From the NCBI GenBank assembly GCA_030424595.1, contig JAUHWG010000052.1:1-33765 (forward strand): a DNA stretch of 33,765 nucleotides, in the 5' to 3' direction. This document shows, in pieces, positions 19,752 to 27,656 of this stretch. The first letter of the stretch is position 1, and the number at the start of each line of letters is the position of its first letter. Under the pieces are notes generated by a model, which saw nothing but the letters and a program-made list of their open reading frames with translations, did no database searches and had not been told where the DNA came from. The translations under genes and the position numbers were made by a program. The DNA comes from Polyangia bacterium. Its GTDB lineage: Bacteria; Myxococcota_A; Polyangia; Nannocystales; Nannocystaceae.

Positions 19752-20566
19752 GCCGGACAGACCTCAAGGCGACCGCGGCGATCGCCGCCGCCGACGCGGC
19801 GATCGATCGGGCCTCGCCCCAGCGGCACACCCTCGCCCCGGGGCGCACCCGCGCCAACACCCTCGCTCAGGTGCTGCGCCTGCTGGACCCGCCGCCCGGA
19901 GAGCTGGCGATCGCCCTGGCGCTCGGCCTCGCCGAGGTCGCGTTGGCCCAGCTCGACGCCTTCCCCGGCAACCTCTTCTGGGACTTTGACCTGATGGCCG
20001 CGACGGTGCTCGCGGAGGCGCGATCCGGGGCCCAAGGTGACCGCCAGGCGGACCAGACGGACCAGACGGACCAGGCGGCGATCGCGCAATCCAGGCTCCG
20101 TCAGATCGCCGAGCTCCAGCACCTCTACGGCCGCGAGACCGCGATCCACTTCACCTACGTCCACGACTTCGGCTACGGCTACGACTGGGCCAAGTGGATC
20201 GCCCGAGACCCCCCCGATCGCCGGGATCACGGCCCCTACAGCGCGACCTTCCTCGCCTACATGAACGATCGCGGCCACGAGCTCCTGGCCCTGATCGCCG
20301 CCGACGATCACAAGTACCCGACCTTGGCGGGCGAACAGCCGCGCAACCCCTTTCCGTTCCCGCGGGAGCCGGCGAGCGAGCTCCTCCTCCACCGGGAGCT
20401 CGCCCGCCGCGGCGAGATCCCGGTCGAGGCCTGGCGGATCGACGCGGCCCCGCTGTGGAACCGCGGCTATGCGGCGATCCGGGCCGAACGGGCCCGCGCG
20501 CTCGGCCTGCGCCTGCCCCCCCGTGCTCCCTCCGCGTGTCCGACCGCCGACGGGCCGCCGCTGTGA
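19748..20566 (+). CDS. Conserved-looking protein of unknown function in UbiA-truC operon
   Basis: Protein of 272 residues that I do not recognise. It starts at GTG overlapping the upstream stop (GTGA) and ends overlapping the truC start in the same way, so it is translated as part of a three-gene unit. No signal peptide or membrane span is seen. The blocks FPGNLFWDFDLM (72-83), LYGRETAIHFTYVHDFGYGYDWAKWI (126-151) and FLAYMNDRGHELLALI (168-183) are rich in aromatic, Asp and His residues and look like a conserved core, perhaps metal-binding. Between them is a short repeat, ADQTDQTDQ (101-109), made by a 9 bp DNA repeat that may vary in length. Confidence 0.75.
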   Translation: MSRTDLKATAAIAAADAAIDRASPQRHTLAPGRTRANTLAQVLRLLDPPPGELAIALALGLAEVALAQLDAFPGNLFWDFDLMAATVLAEARSGAQGDRQADQTDQTDQAAIAQSRLRQIAELQHLYGRETAIHFTYVHDFGYGYDWAKWIARDPPDRRDHGPYSATFLAYMNDRGHELLALIAADDHKYPTLAGEQPRNPFPFPREPASELLLHRELARRGEIPVEAWRIDAAPLWNRGYAAIRAERARALGLRLPPRAPSACPTADGPPL

Positions 20567-21309
20567 GCGAGACCCTGCCGATCGTCTACGAGGACGAGCA
20601 CTATGTGGCGATCGACAAGCCCTCCGGGCTCCTGATCCATCGCTCGTCGATCGCCCGTGAGAACGACGACGGCCGCTACGTCGTCCAGATCCTCCGCGAT
20701 CAGCTCGGCGCCCGGGTCTACCCGGTCCACCGCCTCGACCGCCCGACCTCGGGGCTCGTCCTCTTCGCCCGCTCCTCCGAGGCCGCTCGCCGCCTCGCGC
20801 CCCTCTTCGCCGAGCGTGCGGTCGCCAAGCGCTACCTCGCGGTGGTCCGCGGCTACGCTCCGGAGACCGCCCGGATCGACTACGCGGTCGCCGCCCACGA
20901 GGGCAAGAACGCGCCGCTCAAGCCGGCCCTGAGCGACCTCCGCCTCCTCGACACCGTCGAGCTGCCGATCCCCGTAAGCCGCTACCCGGCGGCCCGCTAC
21001 TCCCTGGTCGAGCTCCGCCCCCGCAGCGGCCGCTGGCACCAGCTGAGACGCCACTGCGCCCACCTCCGCCACCCGATCGTCGGCGACACCAGCCACGGCG
21101 ACGGCAACCACAACCGCCTCTTTCGCGAGCACATGGACTGCCACCGGCTCCTCCTGGTCGCGACGTCGATGGCCCTCACGCACCCCTTCACGGGGGCGCC
21201 CCTCAGCCTGCAGACAGCGCCGGAGCCCGCGCTCGTGGACCTCTTCGCCAGGCTCGGCTGGAGCTGGCCTGTGCTGCCCGCACTTGCCGTCGAGCCCGCG
21301 CTGGCCTAG
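20563..21309 (+). CDS. truC: tRNA pseudouridine(65) synthase TruC
   Basis: Cytoplasmic enzyme of 248 residues in the RluA/TruC family that isomerises U65 to pseudouridine in the tRNA T-stem. It closely follows E. coli TruC: IVYEDEHYVAIDKPSGLLIHRS, then HRLDRPTSGLVLF with catalytic Asp59, KRYLAVVRGY, RYPAARYSLVELRPRSGRWHQLRRHCAHLRHPIVGD, and LTHPFTGAPL. It starts at GTG 20563, overlapping the previous stop codon by GTGA; this start gives the family N-terminus exactly. Last of the three coupled genes. A lipoprotein gene begins 11 bp later and may share the transcript. Confidence 0.95.
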   Translation: MSETLPIVYEDEHYVAIDKPSGLLIHRSSIARENDDGRYVVQILRDQLGARVYPVHRLDRPTSGLVLFARSSEAARRLAPLFAERAVAKRYLAVVRGYAPETARIDYAVAAHEGKNAPLKPALSDLRLLDTVELPIPVSRYPAARYSLVELRPRSGRWHQLRRHCAHLRHPIVGDTSHGDGNHNRLFREHMDCHRLLLVATSMALTHPFTGAPLSLQTAPEPALVDLFARLGWSWPVLPALAVEPALA

Positions 21310-21320
21310 ACCGGCCTGAG

Positions 21321-22784
21321 ATGGGTCACCCGAAGAGCGCCGCGCATCCCCTCTCCTCTGCGCCCTCGCCGGGAGCTGCGCCCGCGCCCGCGCCCATCGT
21401 CCTGGCGATGCTCGTGAGCCTCGCGTCCGCGCCAGCCTGCACGCCGACGCCGGCGACCACCGACTCAGCGGCCAGCGCCACCGACGGGACCGACTCCGGC
21501 GCTACCGACGGGACCGACACCAGCGCCGACACCGAGACCACCGGCGAGCCCCAGGGGCCTCCGCCGGGCGCGGGGCGCAACCCCTTCCCCTGGTCGCTCG
21601 AGAGCTGGGACTCCGTCTGCGGCGACAACAAGGACAACGACAGCAACGACTACCGCGACTGCGAGGATTTCTCCTGCTCGCGCAACCCCTCGGTCGTCAC
21701 CTGCGGCTCCGCCTCGGTCTACGAGAGCACCCCGACCCTCTGCGCCAACGGCAAGGACGACGACGGCGACGGTCGCTCCGACTGCGCCGATCCCGACTGC
21801 TTCAAGAACCCCTTCGTCAACGTCTGCGTCCAGCCGAAGGTCGAAGATCGCTGCGGCGAGGGGATCGACGGCGACGGCGACGGCCTCTTCGACTGCGACG
21901 ATCGCGACTGCCTCGCGCTCGACCCAACGTGTGCGCTCCCGCCGGGGGCGCTGCGGATCCTCTTCGATCAGACCCTCGATGAGACCGCCTCCAACGGCCT
22001 CAACTCCGACTGGCTCGTCGACCCCTGGGGGCGCCTGCCGACCCCCTCCAACCCCACCTCGCGCAACGAGTGGAAGGGCTCGCTCTCCTCCTTCGCCTTC
22101 GCCCTCTACCAGGAGGGGCACACGATCGAGAACCTCACCGCCTGGGAGCAGACGCTGACCTTCGGCGACGCCGGCAAGCCCCAGGACCTGAGCCGCTACG
22201 ACGTGCTGGTCGTCGTCGAGCCGAGCCGCCAGCTCAACAGCGACGAGAAGGCCGCGCTCATCAACTTCGTCGACGGCGGCGGCGGCCTCCTCCTCCTCGC
22301 AAACCACGTCTCCGCCGACCGCGACAGCAACGGCTGGAGCTCGGTCGAGGCGCTCAACGACCTCTTCGACGACAACCCCGTCCGCGAGGATCCCTTCGGC
22401 TTCCGCTTTGACACGATCGACATCGAGGACGAGCTGATCCTCGAGCGGGTCGAGGCGCCGGCCCACCCGGTGATCGCCGGCCCCGCGGGCAAGGTCGAGC
22501 GGATCGGCCTCTACCTGGCGACGACCGCCCGGATCACCGGCACCAACCCCGACGCGCAGGGGCTGATCGTCCTCGACGACGCCGCCTCGAGCTCGGTCAG
22601 CGTCGTCGCGGGCGCGGCCCAGGTCGGCGCCGGCCGGGTCGTCTTCGTCACCGACTCCGCCCTCCTCGGCGACGGCACCGACTCCCACGGCACCTCGATC
22701 GCCTCGAAGGACGCCTGGAACAACGCCGCCCTCGACCACGCCGCCCTCTTCGTCAACGCGGTCATCTGGCTAGGCGGCGCCTGA
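21321..22784 (+). CDS. Lipoprotein with three Asp/Cys metal-binding motifs and GATase-like domain
   Basis: Secreted lipoprotein of 487 residues: a hydrophobic stretch ending at Cys40 (SAPAC), then a Thr/Asp/Gly-rich linker (DGTDSGATDGTD). Three modules of the form C..N.DxDxD...DCxDxxC follow at about 100-119, 141-160 and 178-197. They resemble the MopE-type metal-binding motif found in many myxobacterial lipoproteins and probably bind Ca or other divalent ions. The C-terminal domain (about 209-487; RILFDQTLDE, YDVLVVVEPSRQLNSDEKAALINFVDGGGGLLLLANH, GRVVFVTDSALLGD) has the pattern of a class I glutamine amidotransferase-like or DUF4350-type fold, as found in surface proteins, with no visible catalytic Cys. 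Anchored at the cell surface by inference. Confidence 0.8.
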   Translation: MGHPKSAAHPLSSAPSPGAAPAPAPIVLAMLVSLASAPACTPTPATTDSAASATDGTDSGATDGTDTSADTETTGEPQGPPPGAGRNPFPWSLESWDSVCGDNKDNDSNDYRDCEDFSCSRNPSVVTCGSASVYESTPTLCANGKDDDGDGRSDCADPDCFKNPFVNVCVQPKVEDRCGEGIDGDGDGLFDCDDRDCLALDPTCALPPGALRILFDQTLDETASNGLNSDWLVDPWGRLPTPSNPTSRNEWKGSLSSFAFALYQEGHTIENLTAWEQTLTFGDAGKPQDLSRYDVLVVVEPSRQLNSDEKAALINFVDGGGGLLLLANHVSADRDSNGWSSVEALNDLFDDNPVREDPFGFRFDTIDIEDELILERVEAPAHPVIAGPAGKVERIGLYLATTARITGTNPDAQGLIVLDDAASSSVSVVAGAAQVGAGRVVFVTDSALLGDGTDSHGTSIASKDAWNNAALDHAALFVNAVIWLGGA

Positions 22785-22792
22785 GCTGCGCT

Positions 22793-22814
22793 CGCGGTAG
22801 GTCGACCTGCCGCG
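22793..22814. terminator. Near-perfect palindrome after lipoprotein gene
   Basis: CGCGGTAGGTC (22793-22803) and GACCTGCCGCG (22804-22814) form a 22 bp palindrome with one T-G pair, 8 bp after the lipoprotein stop codon. It is probably a terminator or cruciform. A related block, GACCTACCGCGCGC, recurs in the repeats that follow. Confidence 0.45.
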
Positions 22815-23361
22815 CCGAGCAAGAGGGTGACGCCGACCTACCGCGCGCTCCCTCGACGTCCGCCCCCGCTCGCCGCTCCGTCCGCCCCCGCGCCGCTCCG
22901 CCCTCCCGCGCCGCTCCGCCGCCGCGCGCCGAGGTCGACCGCCGCGCAGCCCAAGAGCGTGACGCCGACCTACCGCGCGCTCCCTCGACGTCCGCCCTCG
23001 CTCGCCGCTCCGCCGCCTCACTCGCCGCTCCGCCCTCCCGCGCCGCTCCGCCCTCCCGCGCCGAGGTCGACCGCCGCGCTGACCAAGTCCGCCCCCGCGC
23101 CGCTCCGCCCTCCCGCGCCGCTCCGCCCTCCCGCGCCGCTCCGCCGCCGCGCGCCGAGGTCGACCGCCGCGCAGACCAAGAGCGTGACGCCGACCTACCG
23201 CGCGCTCCCTCGACGTCCGCCCTCGCTCACCGCTCCGCCGCCGCCTCACTCGCCGCTCGCCGCTCGCCGAGGTCGACCCGCCGCCGCGAACGGTGGCGCC
23301 GACGGACGGCGCCGACGGACGGCGCCGACAAGCGCCCTCGACGTTCTCGCTCAGCCTTCGC
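22815..23361. repeat. Complex GC-rich repeat region, no gene
   Basis: A 38 bp block beginning GTGACGCCGACCTACCGCG occurs at 22827, 22959 and 23183. Between copies are runs of a 15-18 bp unit (CGCCGCTCCGCCCTCC type) and a shared block CGCCGAGGTCGACCGCCGCGC. Toward 23290-23330 a 15 bp unit (GACGGCGCCGACG type) repeats. Frames stay open on both strands because most units are multiples of three and lack A/T, giving Pro/Arg/Ala-only peptides; I do not call a gene. The region lies between the 3' ends of two convergent genes. Confidence 0.85.
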
Positions 23362-23793
23362 TCAGCCCATCAAGAGGATCGCGAGGTGGACCATCAAGCC
23401 GAGGGTCGCCAGCATGCCGATCCCGAAGGTCAGGCTCCGGAAGGGCTGAATCCCCTTGAGGTAGCAAAACGAGTAGAGGACCCGGGCCGCCGTGAAGGTC
23501 CCGAAGAAGGCCCACGCCATCGTCGAGCTCGCGCCCGCGGCGACGTAGATCTGGCCGAGGAAGAGGAAGGGGACGGTGTTGACGAGGGTGTTGGTGTGCG
23601 CCCGGAGCACCCGCGCGACCGTCTCCGGATCCTCGGCGGCGACGGCCGACCCCTTGGACACGGTCTTCGCGTCCTCGGGGTTGTGCGTCGTCTTGGACTT
23701 GACGCGAGCTCCGCCGCTGGCGAGCCAGAGGACGGTGAGGTTGAGACAGAGGATCAGGGTCGTGACCCCGTAGGCGAAGAATGCGTCGCTCAT
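23362..23793 (-). CDS. MAPEG family membrane protein
   Basis: Four-helix inner-membrane protein of 143 residues, related to microsomal glutathione S-transferase and prostaglandin E synthase. RVLRAHTNTLVNTVPFLFLGQIYV (61-84) matches the MAPEG block (RxxRAHxN...P.LFLG), and ARVLYSFCYLKGIQPFRSLTF (103-123) matches the helix-4 region with the catalytic-site Arg of mPGES-1. The hydrophilic loop between helices 1 and 2 (about 30-55) is longer than usual. In bacteria these proteins are thought to conjugate or reduce hydrophobic substrates with glutathione or another thiol; this one's substrate is unknown. An 11 bp direct repeat (23347-23368) spans the stop codon. Confidence 0.85.
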   Translation of the reverse strand: MSDAFFAYGVTTLILCLNLTVLWLASGGARVKSKTTHNPEDAKTVSKGSAVAAEDPETVARVLRAHTNTLVNTVPFLFLGQIYVAAGASSTMAWAFFGTFTAARVLYSFCYLKGIQPFRSLTFGIGMLATLGLMVHLAILLMG

Positions 23794-23900
23794 GGCCTAG
23801 GTAGAATAACGGTTGAAGGCGATGGAAGCCCCTGGGCGGTCGAGAACGCTGTACGACCCCGCTGCCTCCCGGACTCCGCACCATCTGCGCCGCCGCCCGC

Positions 23901-23930
23901 TTGACAAGGGTCTAGGCGCTTGCAGATCGT
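23901..23930 (+). promoter_or_regulatory. Candidate promoter of downstream lipoprotein
   Basis: A perfect -35 TTGACA (23901-23906) is followed after 18 bp by a weak -10 (GATCGT, 23925-23930). The start would fall within about 5 nt of the ATG at 23942, so the mRNA may be nearly leaderless, as suggested for speA. Confidence 0.35.
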
Positions 23931-23941
23931 CATGCACGAAA

Positions 23942-25114
23942 ATGCGCACCCACGCCCCAACACTCTCTCTCCTCGTCCTCTCTGCGCTCGTCTCGGGCTG
24001 CGCAGACGACCCCGGAAACACGGAGAGCGCGGGGTTCTCGGCGTCCGGCTCCGCGAGCGTCAGCGCCAGCGCCAGCGCCTCGGCGGGGAGCACGAGCACA
24101 GACACGAGCTCCGCCGCGGGCTCGACCGACCCGACCGGCATGACGGACCCGACCGACCCGACCGACTCGACCGACCCGACCGGTTCGACCGACTCGACCG
24201 ACCCGACCGGTTCGACCGACTCGACCGACCCGACGGGGTCGGACTCCACCACAGGCGAGGACTCGGACACCAGCACAGGCGCAGATCCTGACGACGGCAA
24301 GGCCTTCCTCCACGCCGACCTCTGGAGCGTCTGGTGGAACGACCGCACCCGCTGCGGCGCAGAGCGAACCTTTCTAGACATCTGTCAGCGCCGCGGCGAC
24401 GCCTGCGACCTCTACCAAGCCGCCGTCAACGCCTGCGATCCGGCGAAGATCGTCTACGGTCAGGTCGGCCCAGAGAAGCAAGGCGAGCCGCTGTGCCAGC
24501 GCGGAAAGCATCCTGAGATCGGCGGATGCATCGCCAGCGACTACGACTTCGACGCCCTCCGCTTCACCTGGTACGGCGCCGAGTGGCAGGGAAACTGGCC
24601 CTTCGCGACGCTCAAGGTCTTCCCCGCCGGCGCTGACTGGACCACGTCCGGCGACGAGCTCATCGCCCTCTCGAGCCTCCCCGGCGCTCCCCAGGCGGCG
24701 ATGTCGGGGATCGCGAATCACGGCCTCGGGTACGGCTGCACGATGCCCGGCGTCACCTCTGGCGATGAGGCCTACCTCCGCCCCTTCGGCGGCTTCGCCT
24801 GGGTCGAGGTGCCGACGGGCGAGGCGCTGACCGTGGTCGCGGCGGCCGCGACAAACTTCGCCGACAACGCGTTCCAAGGCTGCTCCCGCGGCGCGGCCAC
24901 CCAAGACCCGTGGATCAGCGGCGCCCCGGCGGCCCAGCTAGGCTGCGTCTACGTCGAGGAGGACATGGTCTTTGAGCCAGGAAAACACTACTTCTGGCGC
25001 TACGGACAGATCGTCGAGCTCGACGCGAAGGGACCGCCGCCGGAGCTGCTCGCCGGCTTTGGCCTGCCCGAGGTCGGCCTCGACGTCAGCGATCGTTCGG
25101 CTTGCTCCTTCTGA
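23942..25114 (+). CDS. Lipoprotein with Ser/Thr/Asp-Pro repeat linker
   Basis: Secreted lipoprotein of 390 residues. ATG 23942 gives a perfect short signal peptide ending LVSGC (Cys20). Residues 20-125 are a low-complexity linker: a Ser/Ala run, then repeats of DPT, STDPTG and SDSTDPTG. At DNA level the repeat is a 12-27 bp tandem of GACCGACCCGACC type. The folded part (about 130-390) contains about nine Cys, likely in disulphides (RCGAERTFLDICQRRGDACDLYQAAVNACD, GGCIASDYDFDALRF, YGCTMPGV). It also has many Trp and Gly, with ALTVVAAAATNFADNAFQGCSRG and a C-terminal GKHYFWRYGQIVELD. The family is not recognised; such linkers typify myxobacterial surface proteins. Confidence 0.82.
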   Translation: MRTHAPTLSLLVLSALVSGCADDPGNTESAGFSASGSASVSASASASAGSTSTDTSSAAGSTDPTGMTDPTDPTDSTDPTGSTDSTDPTGSTDSTDPTGSDSTTGEDSDTSTGADPDDGKAFLHADLWSVWWNDRTRCGAERTFLDICQRRGDACDLYQAAVNACDPAKIVYGQVGPEKQGEPLCQRGKHPEIGGCIASDYDFDALRFTWYGAEWQGNWPFATLKVFPAGADWTTSGDELIALSSLPGAPQAAMSGIANHGLGYGCTMPGVTSGDEAYLRPFGGFAWVEVPTGEALTVVAAAATNFADNAFQGCSRGAATQDPWISGAPAAQLGCVYVEEDMVFEPGKHYFWRYGQIVELDAKGPPPELLAGFGLPEVGLDVSDRSACSF

Positions 25115-25148
25115 TCGGAGCCGCGGACCCGGTCGCGGAGGCCCGCGA

Positions 25149-25236
25149 CTGCCTGTCTCGCTGCCTGTCTCGCTGCCGACGCTTCCGGTCCCTGCGCCCC
25201 GCTACTGCCGGTCTCGCTGCTGACGCTTCCGGTCCC
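25149..25236 (-). repeat. Duplicated 3' end of the small membrane protein gene
   Basis: A 32 bp segment inside the coding 3' end (25205-25236) recurs with two changes just past the stop codon (25161-25192), at a 44 bp period. A further 12 bp partial unit (CTGCCTGTCTCG) follows at 25149-25160. The stop codon (25202-25204) lies in the spacer between copies. Confidence 0.85.
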
Positions 25237-25456
25237 GGCGCCAACGCCAGACCTTGACGGCCGAGCCCGAGATCAGGTCCTGGGCCGACTTGCCGATCGA
25301 GGTCGCCAGCGACTCCTGCGTCCGCCGCCCCTGGAGCTTGCGGGCCTTACGACTGGCGTCGCCGAAGTGCTTGCCCACCCAGAAACCAGCCCCGACCGCG
25401 GCGATCAGGAGGACGATCGTAATTATCAGTTGGAGCGTTTCCACAGCGGCGATCAC
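25202..25456 (-). CDS. Small single-span membrane protein, hypothetical
   Basis: Short protein of about 84 residues with one N-terminal membrane span (LQLIITIVLLIAAVGAGFWVG) and a basic cytoplasmic part ending in RWRRDRKRQQRDRQ. GTG 25456 is chosen because GGGA lies 10 nt upstream. GTG 25444 is also possible, and an upstream TTG (25537) is unlikely. The pattern of span plus basic tail fits a small inner-membrane protein of unknown role. Convergent with the preceding lipoprotein gene. Its 3' end is tandemly duplicated beyond the stop codon. Confidence 0.5.
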   Translation of the reverse strand: MIAAVETLQLIITIVLLIAAVGAGFWVGKHFGDASRKARKLQGRRTQESLATSIGKSAQDLISGSAVKVWRWRRDRKRQQRDRQ

Positions 25457-25831
25457 GACGTGATGTTCCCAGGTTCGGTTGGCGAGCGCCCTGACCGGCG
25501 TCGCCTCAGCGTAGCAGGCCTGAGCCTTGGCGCCCAAGCCTCGGCACCCAAGCCTCGGCCCCTCCGCCCGGCATCGCGCGCCCAGCTCAGCGACCGATCT
25601 GCGGGCTTTGCAGCGCCTCTCCGGCGCCTCTCCGGCGCCTCTCCGGCTGCCCAGAGAGGGCTGACGGGCCCACGTAGACCATGCTCGTCGGGTCCGGCGT
25701 GAGGCCGCTGCGCGCGGCGAGGTCTGCCGGAGGCCGCCTCGCCCGCGGCTGCGTTGGTGGGGAGGAGGAGGAGGAGGAGGTCTTGGGTGCCTGGAGAGGC
25801 GGGTGCGTCGCTCGTAGGTCGGTGGGGGGGA
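25457..25831. other. Intergenic region with short repeats
   Basis: No gene is supported. It holds two copies of a 14 bp unit (CCCAAGCCTCGGC(A/C)C) near 25532-25560, three copies of GGCGCCTCTCC around 25623-25655, and a (GGA)6-like run near 25761-25780. The right end (from about 25800) begins to resemble sequence left of structured element copy 1. Confidence 0.6.
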
Positions 25832-25978
25832 GGAGGCTGAGGCGTAGGCCGGGCGAGGGGGGCAGCACTCTCTCAGACAGGTCGGAGCGTGCGTCGACCC
25901 CTTGTGCCAAGGGGTCGATGCACGTCCTAGACTCGTTCGCGCTGCCCCCCTCGCCCGTCCCCGCAGCTCGTCCTCCGG
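25832..25978 (+). other. Structured intergenic element, copy 2 (nested hairpins)
   Basis: Second copy of the element at 7856-8004. The outer stem is GGGGGGCAGC (25857-25866) / GCTGCCCCCC (25941-25950), with six G facing six C where copy 1 has seven facing seven. The inner hairpin has 16 nt arms (25889-25904 and 25908-25923), loop TGC, and pairs fully as plus-strand RNA with one G-U wobble; C25888-G25924 adds a pair. Linkers between the stems are identical in both copies. It is in the same orientation as copy 1 and is also followed at once by a tandem array. No transposase or recognisable RNA family is attached. Confidence 0.75.
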
Positions 25979-25980
25979 AT

Positions 25981-26484
25981 GAGGGAAGCCGGCGTTTCGG
26001 TGGCTGCGCTGCTTCGCGAGGTGCGCTGGACCTCCGCTGTGGGAGGCCGGCGTTCGGTGGCTGCGGTGCTTCGCGAGGTGCGCTGGACCTCCGCTGTGGG
26101 AGGCCGGCGTTTCGGTGGCTGCGCTGCTTCACGAGTGCGCTGGACCTCCGCGGTGGGGGGCCGGCGTTTCGGTGGCCGCGGTGCTTCGCGAGGTGCGCTG
26201 GACCTCCGCGGTGGGAAGACGGCGTTTCGGTGGCTGCGCTGCTTCGCGAGGTGCGCTGGACCTCCGCGGTGGGAGGCCGGCGTTTCGGTGGCTGCGCTGC
26301 TTCGCGAGGTGCGCTGGACCTCCGCGGTGGGGGGCCGGCGTTTCGGTGGCTGCGCTGCTTCGCGAGGTGCTCCGCGGTGGGAGGCCGGCGTTTCGGTGGC
26401 TGCGCTGCTTCGCGAGGTGCGCTGGACCTCCGCGGTGGGAGGCCGGCGTTTCGGTGGCTGCTCGGCGAGCGTCGCGTCGCGGCG
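25981..26484 (+). repeat. Tandem array of 58 bp units (about 8.5 copies)
   Basis: Units have the form GGAGGCCGGCGTTTCGGTGG, then CTGCGCTGCTTCGCGAGG, then TGCGCTGGACCTCCGCGGTG. One unit is shortened by an 8-9 bp deletion, and a few carry point changes. The core GGCTGCG(G/C)TGCTT...GAGG resembles that of the array at 8026-8318, so the two arrays may be related. It ends 6 bp before the stop codon of the minus-strand hydrolase gene. There are no spacers, so it is not CRISPR. Confidence 0.9.
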
Positions 26485-26489
26485 GGCTG

Positions 26490-27632
26490 CTAGCCCTCGC
26501 TCAAGAGGCGCAGGAGCTGGCCGACCCAGGACGGGTAGAAGGGGAGGAGCACTTGGTCCACCGCAGACAGGGTCTCGTCTGGGGCGGCCATGCCGGCGGG
26601 CACCTCGGGACACTCACAGCCCCAGGACTCCGGCATCTTCGGGCAGGCGAGCGAGGCTATCCGCAGGTGACCGTCGGCGTTCGGGTGGATGTGATCGAAG
26701 GAGCGGAGCTCCTCGCGCATGAACCACTGGGGGAGCTCCGCCGCCTGCGCGGCGGCCTTGTCGAGCTCCGCGTCGCGCTCGTCCTCGCTGAGCTCCTTGA
26801 GCCGCTTCTTCCAGCTCGGATCCTTCTCTAGCGCCTTGCGCAGCGGCGCCAGCTCGCGCAGCGGCGCGTCGGCGTGGCGCAAGTAGGGCGCGTGGTAGAG
26901 GTCGACGGCGATGTCCGGCAGCTCGCTCGGATCCCAGGGCGCGTCGGCGTCGACCTTGCGCTTGCTCGCGTAGTCGCCGAGGGCCTCCGCGGGATCGAGG
27001 CGGCCGAGGGTGTAGTCGACCAGCTTGAGGGTGAAGTCGCGGTAGATGAGACCGCCGATCCCGGCCCAGCGCCGGCGATCGCCCTCGTCCCCCCACGGGG
27101 TCAGGGTAAAGCCGACCACCTTGATCCCCTTGCTGTGGGCGAGCACGTAGAGGTCGCGGATGTGGTGGTTGGTGCTCTCGGGCATCGCCACGCTGTTGAG
27201 TCCGCCCTGGAAGACCAACCAGTACTCGCTGGTGTCGTCGCCGCGGCCGAGCGGGACCCGCCGGTTCTCGAGCACCTGTTTCTTGAAGCGCTGCTTGAGG
27301 GCGAGCGCCCCGAGGCCGGTCTTCGACAGGTTCTTCGCCTCGACGTTCCTGCAAAAGCCCTCGAGCCGCGAGGAGTAGGGGTCCTTGGGCCAGGCGCCGA
27401 CGGAGCCCGCGAGGAAGATCACCTTGACCGGGCGATCGGCGTCCTTGAAGCGCCAATTGACCGGCTCCGCCGCGGACTCAGCCTCGGCGGCCGCCTCAGG
27501 ATCCTGAGCGACCGCGGTCGAGCTGAGGCCGACGAGGCCGAGGGCAAAGGCAAAGGCCGCAGCGGCTGCCACAGGGACCGACGCTCTGCCGGCAGATCTC
27601 TCAGGGGGGATCGTCGTCGATGCGATGCGCAC
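26490..27632 (-). CDS. Exported SGNH/GDSL-like hydrolase
   Basis: Protein of 380 residues with a signal peptide (SVPVAAAAAFAFALGLVGLSSTAVA, cut before Gln43). The SGNH pattern is partly visible: VKVIFLAGSVGAW with candidate nucleophile Ser77 (AGSV rather than GDSL), block III GGLNS with Asn146 after VFQ, and block V FDHIHPNADGH with Asp313 and His316. The fold and order fit, so an esterase or deacetylase acting on an envelope or extracellular substrate is likely, but the changed block I lowers certainty. Four Cys near the C-terminus may form disulphides. It starts at GTG 27632, 24 bp after the DUF2914-like lipoprotein gene on the same strand, so the two are probably one operon. A repeat array begins just past its stop. 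Confidence 0.75.
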   Translation of the reverse strand: MRIASTTIPPERSAGRASVPVAAAAAFAFALGLVGLSSTAVAQDPEAAAEAESAAEPVNWRFKDADRPVKVIFLAGSVGAWPKDPYSSRLEGFCRNVEAKNLSKTGLGALALKQRFKKQVLENRRVPLGRGDDTSEYWLVFQGGLNSVAMPESTNHHIRDLYVLAHSKGIKVVGFTLTPWGDEGDRRRWAGIGGLIYRDFTLKLVDYTLGRLDPAEALGDYASKRKVDADAPWDPSELPDIAVDLYHAPYLRHADAPLRELAPLRKALEKDPSWKKRLKELSEDERDAELDKAAAQAAELPQWFMREELRSFDHIHPNADGHLRIASLACPKMPESWGCECPEVPAGMAAPDETLSAVDQVLLPFYPSWVGQLLRLLSEG

Positions 27633-27656
27633 GGGCGGACGATAGGACGGGTCGGC

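Noticed and set aside
22827..23459. Pro/Arg/Ala-rich protein in the repeat region
   Set aside because: It is open only because the units lack stop codons; it has no signal, no binding site, and overlaps the MAPEG gene 3' end.
25587..26831. Long open frames on both strands through the structured element and 58 bp array
   Set aside because: The peptides are repeat artefacts. A short peptide (SANESRTCIDPL...DARSDLSERVLPP) is shared by both element copies, but with nearly identical DNA this cannot be told from chance, and the paired stems explain the conservation better.
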